NCBI GenBank assembly: GCA_027296185.1
Contig: JAPUJL010000450.1
Coordinates: 1-14,061, forward strand
Direction: 5' to 3'
Source of the DNA: SAR324 cluster bacterium
Lineage (GTDB): Bacteria > SAR324 > JACQKK01
Length of the DNA: 14,061 nucleotides
Under the pieces are notes generated by a model. The model saw only the letters and a list, made by a program, of their open reading frames with translations. It ran no database searches and was not told where the DNA came from. How positions within the stretch are numbered: the first letter of the stretch is position 1; each line of letters begins with the position of its first letter. This document shows, piece after piece, positions 6,065 to 12,824 of the stretch. The position numbers and the translations under genes are program-made.

Positions 6065-8080
6065 ATGGATTTCGCCCCCGCCCTGCAAAACATCCGTGCC
6101 AGCATGGATGCCCACGTGATCGGGCACGAGCCGGTGAAGGAGGCGCTCCTGCTCGGGCTGGTGGCACGGGAGCATATCTACGTCCTGGGCGAGCCGGGCT
6201 GCGCCAAAACGCTGCTCGCCGAGGTGGCGGCCAATGCGGTGAACCTCTCCTTTTATTTCAACCAGTTGCACCGGGATACCCGCATCAACGAGCTGATTGG
6301 CGACGCGGTGCTGGAAAGAAGCCCCATGCCCGGGGGCGAAGGCGAGGTGATCCGGCAGGGCGTGGCCCCCGGCGGCGTGCTCACCGCGGAGGTGGCGCTG
6401 CTGGACGATATCTCCCGGGCCCCCGGTGAGGCGCTGAACGTTTTGCTGCGGTTGCTCAACGAGCGGAAGTACCAGTCCCAGCCCATCCCGCTGGTGACCG
6501 CCATCGCGACGACCAACCCCACCGACGAGTCGTACTACAACGAGCCGCTGGACCCGGCCAATCTGGACCGCTTCACGCTGCAGCTCAAAACCCAGGGCAG
6601 CATCGGCATGCGCAAGTGGGACGAGGCGCGTACCATCATGGACCGCTACGACGGTCCGCCCGGATCCATCGCGTCGCGGCACCCGGTCTCCTCCACTCTG
6701 CTGAAGCAGGCCCATCGCGCGGCGTTGCGCGTGGAGCTGCCGCAGCGGGTGCGGGTGGCCTACCGGGAGTTTCTGGACACCCTGGTGAACAAGTTCGGCT
6801 GTGACTCCTCCAACTCGCTGCTAACCGACCGCACGATGTTGGTCAAGGTGCCGCGCATGATCAAGACACTGGCCTTCCTGGAAGGGCGCACCGAGGCCCG
6901 GGTGGAGGACCTGCGGGTGCTGAAGTACATCCTGACTTTCCGGGTGCCCGAGCACGTCTACGAGCTGCTCGACGAAATCCTCCAGAACATCGCCGAGGAG
7001 CCGGAGGCCGCCGAGCTGGACCAACCGGGCGACGAGGAGCTGGACGGGCAGCAGCAGGGGGACGAGGGCGCCCAGCAGGGCGAAGCCCAGGAGCAGAGCG
7101 TGCCGGGCGAGGGGGAGGGCGATCTGGTCGACGAATTGATGGAGGCGCTGGAAGGCGAGCAGGGGCACAGCGAGGAGCAGAAACCCCTGCAGCTGCAGGC
7201 CAAAGCCGGGAACGAGCCCTCCTCCCGCTATCAACACAATGCGCCCCAGACGGTCAAGAACCTGGAAGTGCTGCTGGGCCGGATCAACGGGCGGCTCGAG
7301 CGCAACACCTCGGAGTCTCACGTGCACCCGGGCGGCTCGCCGCGCTCGTGGAAGCGGATGCAGACGTTCGACGAGTTCATGGATACCGATCCGGTGGAAA
7401 CGGCCATCTGGATGGACAGCCTGAGTCCGCGCCTGCCCCGGGTCTACCGGCGGGAGAAGAAGCACGTCGGGGGCGAGATGGTGATCGTGCGGGACGTCAG
7501 CCAATCCATGGAAGGCCGCTATGCGCGCTGGACCTCCTCGGTCGTGACCAAGCTGGTGGAATTGGTGCGCAAGAAGCGGATGCGCATCGGCTACATCGAG
7601 TTCAATCACGTGTCGCGGAAGTACACCCACGGCGGGCGGTTCTTCACCCGCGATTACGACAGGATCATCGACATCGCCTCTAACGTGGTGTGCTCGGGCG
7701 TGACCAACTATCAGTTCCCCATGCGCGAGGCGCTAAAGGAGTTCCGCGTCCGGGGCACCAACAATAAGCATATCGTGTTCCTCACCGATGGGGAGCCCAC
7801 CCAGGGCGACTGGCTGGTGCGGGAGGAACGGCGGATGGCTAAGGCGCTCGACGTGGCGGTGCATACTCTGTTCATCGGCACGACCGAATGCCCGGAAATC
7901 CTCGACGTGATCTCCGAGGAGACCGGCGGTTGCCAGTTCATCGCGATCCCCGACGAGCACGGCGGCCTGTACGTGGCGGAGCGGTTGTCCAAGCAGCGCA
8001 CGGACCCGTCCCGGCGGCTCCAAACGCCCAATGTGCTGGAGTTGAAGTCCCCACCCGGAACGCTCAGCCGCAGACACTGA
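6065..8080 (+). CDS. AAA+ (MoxR/RavA-like) ATPase fused to a VWA domain (671 aa)
   Basis: Predicted cytoplasmic chaperone-like ATPase. The AAA+ domain (about 1-310) has Walker A GEPGCAKT at 42-49, Walker B ALLDDI at 111-116 (Asp-Asp instead of Asp-Glu), sensor-1 N151 and a probable arginine finger R169 (ANLDRF). NVLLRLLNERKY resembles the RavA-type helix after Walker B. Residues about 311-375 form an acidic, Gln/Glu/Gly-rich linker. A VWA domain follows (about 470-640) with a complete MIDAS: DVSQS at 477-481, T547 and D575. MoxR ATPases are usually separate from their VWA partners; a single-chain AAA-acidic linker-VWA layout is instead that of the magnesium chelatase D subunit. The next gene is an AAA-only paralogue, so the two may form one hetero-oligomer that remodels a metalloenzyme. 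The ATG at 6065 lacks a clear ribosome binding site, but the N-terminus aligns with the paralogue. The target is unknown. Confidence 0.85.
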   Translation: MDFAPALQNIRASMDAHVIGHEPVKEALLLGLVAREHIYVLGEPGCAKTLLAEVAANAVNLSFYFNQLHRDTRINELIGDAVLERSPMPGGEGEVIRQGVAPGGVLTAEVALLDDISRAPGEALNVLLRLLNERKYQSQPIPLVTAIATTNPTDESYYNEPLDPANLDRFTLQLKTQGSIGMRKWDEARTIMDRYDGPPGSIASRHPVSSTLLKQAHRAALRVELPQRVRVAYREFLDTLVNKFGCDSSNSLLTDRTMLVKVPRMIKTLAFLEGRTEARVEDLRVLKYILTFRVPEHVYELLDEILQNIAEEPEAAELDQPGDEELDGQQQGDEGAQQGEAQEQSVPGEGEGDLVDELMEALEGEQGHSEEQKPLQLQAKAGNEPSSRYQHNAPQTVKNLEVLLGRINGRLERNTSESHVHPGGSPRSWKRMQTFDEFMDTDPVETAIWMDSLSPRLPRVYRREKKHVGGEMVIVRDVSQSMEGRYARWTSSVVTKLVELVRKKRMRIGYIEFNHVSRKYTHGGRFFTRDYDRIIDIASNVVCSGVTNYQFPMREALKEFRVRGTNNKHIVFLTDGEPTQGDWLVREERRMAKALDVAVHTLFIGTTECPEILDVISEETGGCQFIAIPDEHGGLYVAERLSKQRTDPSRRLQTPNVLELKSPPGTLSRRH

Positions 8081-8169
8081 ACCCGGTTCGCCGTCCAGAC
8101 CGGATGCCGGGCGCCGCGGGCGTCCCGTGCCCCCGGCGGCCCATCGTCACATCGAAAGTGAGACCTCTA

Positions 8170-9141
8170 TTGGACAATTCGAAGTCCGCCAAGCGGATCG
8201 CCCAGAACTTCCGCAAGCTCCACGAGGAGTTGGATCAGTACGTGATCGGCCACGACAACCTGAAGCGGGCGCTCCTGCTCGGGTTGGTCGCCCGGGAGCA
8301 CATCTACATCGAGGGCCCTCCCGGCATCGCCAAGACCATGCTCGCCGAGCTGGTTTCCGCGGCCGCGAATCTGGATTTCTATTTCTACCAATTTCACCGC
8401 GATACCCGCCTGGCGGAACTGGTGGGCGACGTGGTGATCCAGCGGGAGAAGGATTCGCAAGGGGGCGAGCTGATCGCCCAGTCCATCCGCAAGGGCGGCG
8501 TGCTCACCTGCGAGGTGTGTGTGTTGGACGACATCTCCCGCTCGCCCGGCGAGGCGCTGAATGTCCTGCTGCGCATCCTCAACGAGCGGCAATATTTACA
8601 GGAACCGATCCCCCTGCTCACGGCGATCGCCACCAGCAACCCCACGGTGGACGATTACTACAACGAGCCGTTGGACCCGGCCAACCTGGACCGCTTCTCG
8701 ATCCAGCTGCGCTCCGACGGGCTCATCCAGGAGAATCGGTGGAATCAGGTGAAGGAGGTGATCGACCTGTACTCCTCCAACCGTTTCAGCGACGAGATCA
8801 AGCCCAAGCCGATCCTCAACCGGGAGATCTTCGACGAAGCCTACAAGGTCCTGCACAGCGTGGTGGTGCCCGAAGCGGTCAAGCGGATGCTGATCGATCT
8901 GCTGGACCGCTTCGTCAACCAGTACAAGCTGGACAGTTCCAACTCGCTGATCACCGACCGCGCCTTCTTGGTGAAGGGGGTGAAGATGCTCAAGGCGATG
9001 GCGCTCACCGACGGCCGCACCACCGTCGAGCCCAAGGACCTCCACGGCCTGGCCTACATGACCACCTACCGCGTGCCGGAAGACATCCACCGCAACGTCG
9101 GCACCCTGATCGACGAATCCATCCAGCGCGTGGGGGAATAG
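8170..9141 (+). CDS. Stand-alone AAA+ ATPase, MoxR/RavA-like (about 323 aa)
   Basis: Paralogue of the AAA+ domain of the preceding gene. It shares exact runs such as ALLLGLVAREHIY and YYNEPLDPANLDRF. Walker A is GPPGIAKT at 49-56, Walker B CVLDDI at 117-122 (again Asp-Asp), sensor-1 N157, arginine finger R175. The C-terminal lid contains DSSNSLITDR at 255-264, matching DSSNSLLTDR in the fusion protein. There is no VWA domain. The start is uncertain: TTG at 8170 gives the N-terminus that best parallels the first protein and has AGTGAG a few bases upstream; GTG at 8158 and ATG at 8104 are in frame but add unconserved residues. It is 89 bases after the fusion gene, so it is probably in the same operon. 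It likely supplies the bulk of the ATPase ring with the VWA-bearing subunit as adaptor, by analogy with other MoxR/VWA and chelatase I/D pairs. Confidence 0.83.
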   Translation: MDNSKSAKRIAQNFRKLHEELDQYVIGHDNLKRALLLGLVAREHIYIEGPPGIAKTMLAELVSAAANLDFYFYQFHRDTRLAELVGDVVIQREKDSQGGELIAQSIRKGGVLTCEVCVLDDISRSPGEALNVLLRILNERQYLQEPIPLLTAIATSNPTVDDYYNEPLDPANLDRFSIQLRSDGLIQENRWNQVKEVIDLYSSNRFSDEIKPKPILNREIFDEAYKVLHSVVVPEAVKRMLIDLLDRFVNQYKLDSSNSLITDRAFLVKGVKMLKAMALTDGRTTVEPKDLHGLAYMTTYRVPEDIHRNVGTLIDESIQRVGE

Positions 9142-9320
9142 GCCGGGGCAGGCCCCGCCGCGGGTCGAGATAATGCGCCCGGTTGGGAAGACGGGCGGCC
9201 AGGGCGATCTCGAATGCGCTCGAGACCGCTCGGGGTGCCGCCGGTGGCCGTTGACTGGTGATCGGTGACCGTTACTAAGCTCCCTCGATGCACTCAAGAC
9301 AGGCCCTTCGACACGCACAG

Positions 9321-9345
9321 GACAGGCGGAGACGCCCGCCCTACA
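9321..9345. repeat. REP-like GC-rich hairpin
   Basis: GGCGG at 9325-9329 pairs with CCGCC at 9336-9340 around a six-base loop, flanked by GACA and CTACA. This resembles the dispersed extragenic palindromes (sense or antisense GTAGGGCGGGCG type) frequent in GC-rich proteobacteria. Only one copy is in this window, so repetition cannot be shown here. Confidence 0.35.
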
Positions 9346-9430
9346 ATATGTGCCTGGGGTCTTGAACTGGGTTAGTGGGTGCGTTCCCCCGGGGACGTTG
9401 CCCGTTTTCCCCCTCGCCTCATCCCACTCA

Positions 9431-9436
9431 GAGGAG
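9431..9436 (+). promoter_or_regulatory. Ribosome binding site deciding the DUF393 start
   Basis: GAGGAG, ten bases before the ATG at 9447. It favours this start over the in-frame ATG at 9375. Confidence 0.6.
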
Positions 9437-9446
9437 CCGCCAGGCC

Positions 9447-9854
9447 ATGCGCGGCGTCGAGCTGACCGGGCCGGCCGATCCGCCCCCGGAGCTTCAGGGA
9501 CGCTGGGTCGTCCTCTGGGACGGGGAGTGCGGATTCTGCCGCCGTTCGGTGGAATGGGTGCTGCGCCGGGACCGTGCCGGGCTGCTGGCGGCGGCGCCCT
9601 ACCAGAACTGCCGGGGCTGGCTCCCCGAGGCGATCCTCGAACGCTCCGAGGAACAGGTGCACCTGCGTTCGCCCGGTGGCCGCTATTGGGGCGGCGGCGC
9701 GGCGGCGATTCGATTGGTGGGGTTGCTGGGTCACCCGCTGCTGGAACGGGCGCTCGGCCTGCCGCCCCTGCGGACCGCCGTGGGGCTCTCATACCGCTGG
9801 CTGGCCCGCCACAGGAGCCGCTTGGGGCGCTGGATTGCGGGCCGCCCACGCTAA
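9447..9854 (+). CDS. DCC1-like thiol-disulfide oxidoreductase family protein (DUF393, 135 aa)
   Basis: Small predicted cytoplasmic protein of the DCC/DUF393 family. The hallmark is WVVLWDGECGFCRRSVEW, a first beta-strand followed by the DGxCxxC motif, with C28 and C31 forming the CxxC. The usual downstream features are present: an Ala/Gly-rich GGAAAIRLVGLLG stretch (83-95) and a C-terminal basic helix (YRWLARHRSR). Family members are thioredoxin-like and assumed to do thiol-disulfide chemistry, but their substrates are largely unknown. The ATG at 9447 has a ribosome binding site GAGGAG at 9431-9436, ten bases upstream; the frame stays open upstream, but the extra residues look non-coding. It lies 305 bases after the AAA+ gene and 100 bases before the next gene on the same strand, so it may or may not share their transcript. 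Confidence 0.85.
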   Translation: MRGVELTGPADPPPELQGRWVVLWDGECGFCRRSVEWVLRRDRAGLLAAAPYQNCRGWLPEAILERSEEQVHLRSPGGRYWGGGAAAIRLVGLLGHPLLERALGLPPLRTAVGLSYRWLARHRSRLGRWIAGRPR

Positions 9855-9954
9855 GGGCCGTTTCCTTTGGGCGGAATAACCGCTATGGTGAACGATCCCC
9901 CAAAGGTGTCCGAACGTCGGTCCCATGCCTTCAGGTTCAGCTGCGCGGCGCAAC

Positions 9955-10368
9955 ATGGATGAGGAGAAATCCGGCAGCGGTCCCCTCACCAACGCTGCGG
10001 GTAAATTGCTCAAATCGGTACGGAAAGGGTTTCCCGGGCTTTCCGGCCTGTTCGGCGGCGGAGAGTGGAAGTCCGACCTGAAGCGCTTCTACGAGCGCAC
10101 CTCCGAGCAATTTATCGAGAAGACCGAGGAGACCAAGCGCACCGTGCGGCTGCGCATGGCGATCCTGGACATCGAGCACCACCTGAACCGGCTCTACCCC
10201 GACATCGGCAAGTCGGCCTGCGACCTCTGGAAAGCCGGCGAAACCCCCCTGCTGGACAACGAGGAACTCAAGGCGAAGGTCGAGTTGGTCTGGGAGTATC
10301 TGGAGCGCCGCGAAGCCCTCCGCGCCGAGCTGACACAGATGGTCAGCGAGCGCCGCAAGGAGGGGTGA
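9955..10368 (+). CDS. Hypothetical helical protein (137 aa)
   Basis: I do not recognise a named family. After a Gly/Ser-rich N-terminus (LTNAAGKLLKSVRKGFPGLSGLFGGGEW, about 11-38), almost the whole chain is charged amphipathic helix, with a likely coiled coil at 40-80 and 103-133. The segment from R67 to A94, with EHHLNRLYPDIGKSACDLWKAG inside it, has the pattern seen in small helical proteins that carry 'Ln.ly..iG....dl' repeats. No cysteine pair, signal peptide or clear membrane helix is present, though the Gly/Phe-rich segment could touch membrane. The start is ambiguous: the ATG at 9955 or an in-frame ATG at 9925, neither with a good ribosome binding site. It is the last plus-strand gene before the convergent fdhE. 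Its function may be tied to the upstream AAA+ genes, but only position suggests this. Confidence 0.65.
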   Translation: MDEEKSGSGPLTNAAGKLLKSVRKGFPGLSGLFGGGEWKSDLKRFYERTSEQFIEKTEETKRTVRLRMAILDIEHHLNRLYPDIGKSACDLWKAGETPLLDNEELKAKVELVWEYLERREALRAELTQMVSERRKEG

Positions 10369-10419
10369 GCGGAACCGGGATCGGTTCCGCCGCGTCTCCT
10401 GCCCGCAAGCTCAGCGGGC
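10369..10419. terminator. Two hairpins between convergent genes, possible bidirectional terminator
   Basis: Hairpin 1 has perfect 8-base arms, GCGGAACC (10369-10376) and GGTTCCGC (10383-10390), starting directly after the TGA stop of the helical-protein gene. Hairpin 2 has 6-base arms, GCCCGC (10401-10406) and GCGGGC (10414-10419), 11 bases beyond the fdhE stop. Neither is followed by a T-tract on either strand, so intrinsic termination is uncertain; they may stabilise 3' ends or slow converging polymerases. Confidence 0.5.
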
Positions 10420-10430
10420 GACCCCCCCGG

Positions 10431-11324
10431 CTAGATCCCCACCAGATTGGGCTGGAGCTTCCACAGGCCGCGCTCGTCGGCCCACAGGTCCAGCTCGATC
10501 GAGGCGATCTCGTCCACCAGCGGCACGGCGAGGCCGTCCTTGCGCAGGTCCACGGCCTTCAGGTAGCCCCGGCAGGTCTTGCACTCCTCCACCCGCAGGT
10601 GGGGCAAATCCTCGGTGGTGTGGATTTCCAACTGCTCCGCCTTGTCCTCTCCGCAGTGGGGACAGAGCCCCCGCCGGAAGGGCCAGCGGGTGCGGCAGAG
10701 GGCGCATTCCAGCAGCCGCCGGCTCTTGATGAGCGCCTCGTCCAGCAGCACGGCCAGCTGGGGAGGGCCGCCGCAGACGGGGCAGAAATTCTCGTGCCAC
10801 TCCTCCGGCGGCTTGCCATCTGCTTTGGCGGTCTGGGCGGCCTGGGCGGCCTGGGCCGCAAGAGCTTCCGCGAGGGGTTGGGCGAAGGCGCGGGGGAAGA
10901 ACTCCAACTGTAGCGGGTCGCAGCCCAGGGCCTTGGCGAGGGTATCGAGGGGCTCGCGGGCCAGGTAGGCCGCGAGCACCAGCCGCTGGGAATCGGTACC
11001 CTGGGCCGTCAGATTTTCCGCCAGGCCGCGCACCACGTCGGTACCGATCTCCGCCGCCCGCTCCAGGAATTCCGAGAACCGCCCCGATAGCTCCTCCAGG
11101 GGCAGCCGCGCCAGGCGCAGCCGGGGGAATTCCCCCTCGGCCGCCGCCACGGCGGACAGCCAGTCCTGACCGCCGGCCCAGGCGAACAAATCCCGCTGGA
11201 GCTCCAACAGTTCGATGAGGAATTCGAGTAGCGGCGCGGCCTGGGGGCGGCGTGCCAGCAGCTTCTGGGCCCGCAGGCGGCGCGCGTTCCAGTCGGCGGG
11301 AGGAGCGGAGGCCGCCGGGCTCAA
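10431..11324 (-). CDS. fdhE: Formate dehydrogenase accessory protein FdhE (297 aa)
   Basis: Cytoplasmic rubredoxin-like iron protein needed for maturation of respiratory formate dehydrogenases; it is known to bind the catalytic subunit before Tat export. An N-terminal helical domain (about 10-165) is followed by the diagnostic four CxxC motifs: C181/C184 (CPVCG), C207/C210, C221/C224 (CPHCG) and C248/C251 (CKTC). The ending LDLWADERGL is also typical. An Ala/Gln-rich stretch (AAQAAQAAQ, 156-164) separates the two parts. The start codon is probably TTG at 11324, overlapping the fdoI stop as TTGA; the AAGGAG at 11336-11341, 11 bases upstream, supports it, and there is no early ATG. It is the last gene of the fdoGHI-fdhE operon and likely translationally coupled to fdoI. 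Confidence 0.93.
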   Translation of the reverse strand: MSPAASAPPADWNARRLRAQKLLARRPQAAPLLEFLIELLELQRDLFAWAGGQDWLSAVAAAEGEFPRLRLARLPLEELSGRFSEFLERAAEIGTDVVRGLAENLTAQGTDSQRLVLAAYLAREPLDTLAKALGCDPLQLEFFPRAFAQPLAEALAAQAAQAAQTAKADGKPPEEWHENFCPVCGGPPQLAVLLDEALIKSRRLLECALCRTRWPFRRGLCPHCGEDKAEQLEIHTTEDLPHLRVEECKTCRGYLKAVDLRKDGLAVPLVDEIASIELDLWADERGLWKLQPNLVGI

Positions 11325-11935
11325 TGCTCGGTCTTCTCCTTGTACCAGAGCGGATGGTGCAGCTTAGCCCACCCGGCCGTCACCCGCCCATAGAGCATGG
11401 CGCGCAATGTGCCCGGGTAGGCGACGGTGCTCAGGTACACGTGAACGATCAGGAAGAGCCCGGCGCCGAGCGTGGACAGGTAGTGTAGCAGCCGCATCAG
11501 GACCAGGAAGTCACCGCCGAAGTCCGCCGGGAACCACAGGGGCAGGCCGGTCAGAAGCAGCACCGCGCCCAGGATCGACTCCACCCAGAAGAACAGTTTC
11601 TGGCCCGCATTGTACTTGCCCACGGGGGGAACGGCGGCCCGGTCGTGGCTGGCGTAGGCCTTGATCGCCCCCAGCCACTTCCAATCGAGCTGGCCGAGAA
11701 ACATCTCCCGAACCCACATGAAGAACATCAGCGCCAGCCCCACCGAGAACACGATCCCGGCGACGGGATGGATCACACGGGCCGCCGCGCCGCCCCCCAG
11801 GATCGTGGTCATCCAGAACAGCGAGGGATAGCTGAAGGCGAGCCCCGTCAGCAGCAGGAGCAGAAAGGACAGGCCCACCGTCCAGTGTACCACCCGGTGG
11901 GCGTAGGAATGGCGCTGGAGTTCGTTGCGCGCCAC
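11321..11935 (-). CDS. fdoI: Formate dehydrogenase cytochrome b556 (gamma) subunit (204 aa)
   Basis: Integral membrane di-haem cytochrome b that passes electrons from the FdoH iron-sulfur chain to quinone. Four membrane helices are visible (about 17-36, 55-75, 114-135 and 145-171). Likely haem-ligand histidines are H17 (VVHW), H56, H151 (LLHYLS) and H165 (IVHVY). The motif KYNAGQK at 107-113 is a signature of FdnI/FdoI proteins. I place the start at the GTG at 11933-11935, one base after the fdoH stop, because GGAGAG lies just upstream (about 11943-11948) and the family N-terminus is short; a TTG at 11986 inside fdoH would add 17 Pro/Thr/Arg-rich residues. The last codons overlap the fdhE start. 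It belongs to the fdoGHI-fdhE operon. Confidence 0.92.
   Translation of the reverse strand: MARNELQRHSYAHRVVHWTVGLSFLLLLLTGLAFSYPSLFWMTTILGGGAAARVIHPVAGIVFSVGLALMFFMWVREMFLGQLDWKWLGAIKAYASHDRAAVPPVGKYNAGQKLFFWVESILGAVLLLTGLPLWFPADFGGDFLVLMRLLHYLSTLGAGLFLIVHVYLSTVAYPGTLRAMLYGRVTAGWAKLHHPLWYKEKTEH
11336..11341 (-). promoter_or_regulatory. Ribosome binding site of fdhE inside fdoI
   Basis: AAGGAG on the minus strand, within the last codons of fdoI, 11 bases before the TTG at 11324. It decides an otherwise doubtful non-ATG start. Confidence 0.6.
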
Positions 11936-11936
11936 C

Positions 11937-12812
11937 TCAGCCCTCTCCGTGCGAGTTCTCGTCGGGGGTGTCGGGTCCCACGGCAAGGTAGTGAAGCGCG
12001 GTGGCCAGAATGCCGGCGCCGAACAGGAAGGCGCCGATGGTCTTGATGGCGCCCAGAGCGGAGATCGCGCCCCGCTCGGCCACGGGCGATTCGGGCAGGT
12101 CGTATTCCTCCAGTTGGTCGCCGTAGGGCACCACGTACATCATGTGGGTGCCGCCCACGCCTTCCGGATTGTAGAGCGCCGCGTTCTGGAAGCCACGGTT
12201 GTTGAGCACCTCCAACTTATCCTCGGCCAGCAGCACCATGTCGTCCTTGGTGCCGTAGGAGATGGCGTTGGTGGGGCAAGTTTTCACGCAGGCCGGCTCC
12301 AGTCCCGCTTCCACCCGGTCGATGCACATGTTGCACTTGTAAACCTTGCGGGTTTCGGCGTTGAAACGGGGAATGTCGAAGGGACAGCCCGCCACGCAGT
12401 ACTGGCAGCCGATGCAATTCTCCTGGTTGAAATCGACGATGCCGTTCTCGTACTGGACGATCGCACCGGGGGCGGGGCAGGCGAACAGGCAGCCCGGCTC
12501 CTCGCAATGGTGGCAGGCGTCCTTCTTGATCAACCACTTGACGTCGCCGCCGATCTCCACCTCGTTGAAGCGCATCAGCAGCCACGTATCGGGGCTGAGG
12601 TCCACATGGCTCTGGAAGCTGCCGAAGTTGTGGGTCGGCTCCACCTTCAGCTCGTTCCACTCCTTGCAGGCTATCTCGCACGCCTTGCAGCCGATGCAGC
12701 GGGAGATATCCACCAGCTTGGCGATCTCCGGGTTCTGCCGGATGCCGGGGGCGACCGGCTCGGGGCTGGCGGAAATGCGCTTGAGCGCCAGACTGCTATC
12801 GGACAGATTCAT
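11937..12812 (-). CDS. fdoH: Formate dehydrogenase iron-sulfur (beta) subunit (291 aa)
   Basis: Electron-transfer subunit carrying four [4Fe-4S] clusters between the molybdenum/tungsten site of FdoG and the haems of FdoI. Cysteine groups are at 39/42/45/49 (CIGCKACEIAC), 100/103/108/112, 133/136/139/143 (CIGCQYCVAGC) and 160/163/175/179. A single membrane helix lies near the C-terminus (about 252-276), which in the E. coli enzymes anchors the beta subunit with its head in the periplasm. The last 15 residues are hydrophilic and would be cytoplasmic. The ATG at 12810-12812 has a strong ribosome binding site (GGGAGG, 12819-12824, six bases away). It starts 12 bases after the fdoG stop and ends one base before the fdoI start, so translation of all three is likely coupled. 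Confidence 0.96.
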   Translation of the reverse strand: MNLSDSSLALKRISASPEPVAPGIRQNPEIAKLVDISRCIGCKACEIACKEWNELKVEPTHNFGSFQSHVDLSPDTWLLMRFNEVEIGGDVKWLIKKDACHHCEEPGCLFACPAPGAIVQYENGIVDFNQENCIGCQYCVAGCPFDIPRFNAETRKVYKCNMCIDRVEAGLEPACVKTCPTNAISYGTKDDMVLLAEDKLEVLNNRGFQNAALYNPEGVGGTHMMYVVPYGDQLEEYDLPESPVAERGAISALGAIKTIGAFLFGAGILATALHYLAVGPDTPDENSHGEG

Positions 12813-12818
12813 GGCCGG

Positions 12819-12824
12819 CCTCCC
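12819..12824 (-). promoter_or_regulatory. Strong ribosome binding site of fdoH
   Basis: GGGAGG on the minus strand, six bases from the ATG at 12812 and directly after the fdoG TAA stop. It is the strongest such site in the window. Confidence 0.65.

Larger units (their letters stand above)
9142..9446. other. Intergenic stretch, no gene recognised
   Basis: A short stem CGGGG/CCCCG (around 9145-9160) follows the AAA+ stop without a T-tract and is at most a weak terminator. TTGACT at 9251-9256 with TACTAA at 9273-9278 (16-base spacer) is a marginal promoter candidate. Two direct GGTGA copies lie at about 9258-9269. A REP-like GC hairpin occupies 9321-9345. Confidence 0.4.

Noticed and set aside
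8104..8169. ATG at 8104 or GTG at 8158 as the start of the second AAA+ gene
   Set aside because: Both are in frame, but the added residues have no counterpart in the paralogue and no ribosome binding site; TTG at 8170 was preferred, with remaining doubt.
6065..9141. Genuine magnesium or cobalt chelatase subunits (chlD/chlI)
   Set aside because: The domain layout matches, but the ATPase sequences are MoxR/RavA-like, and no chelatase H subunit or porphyrin genes are nearby.
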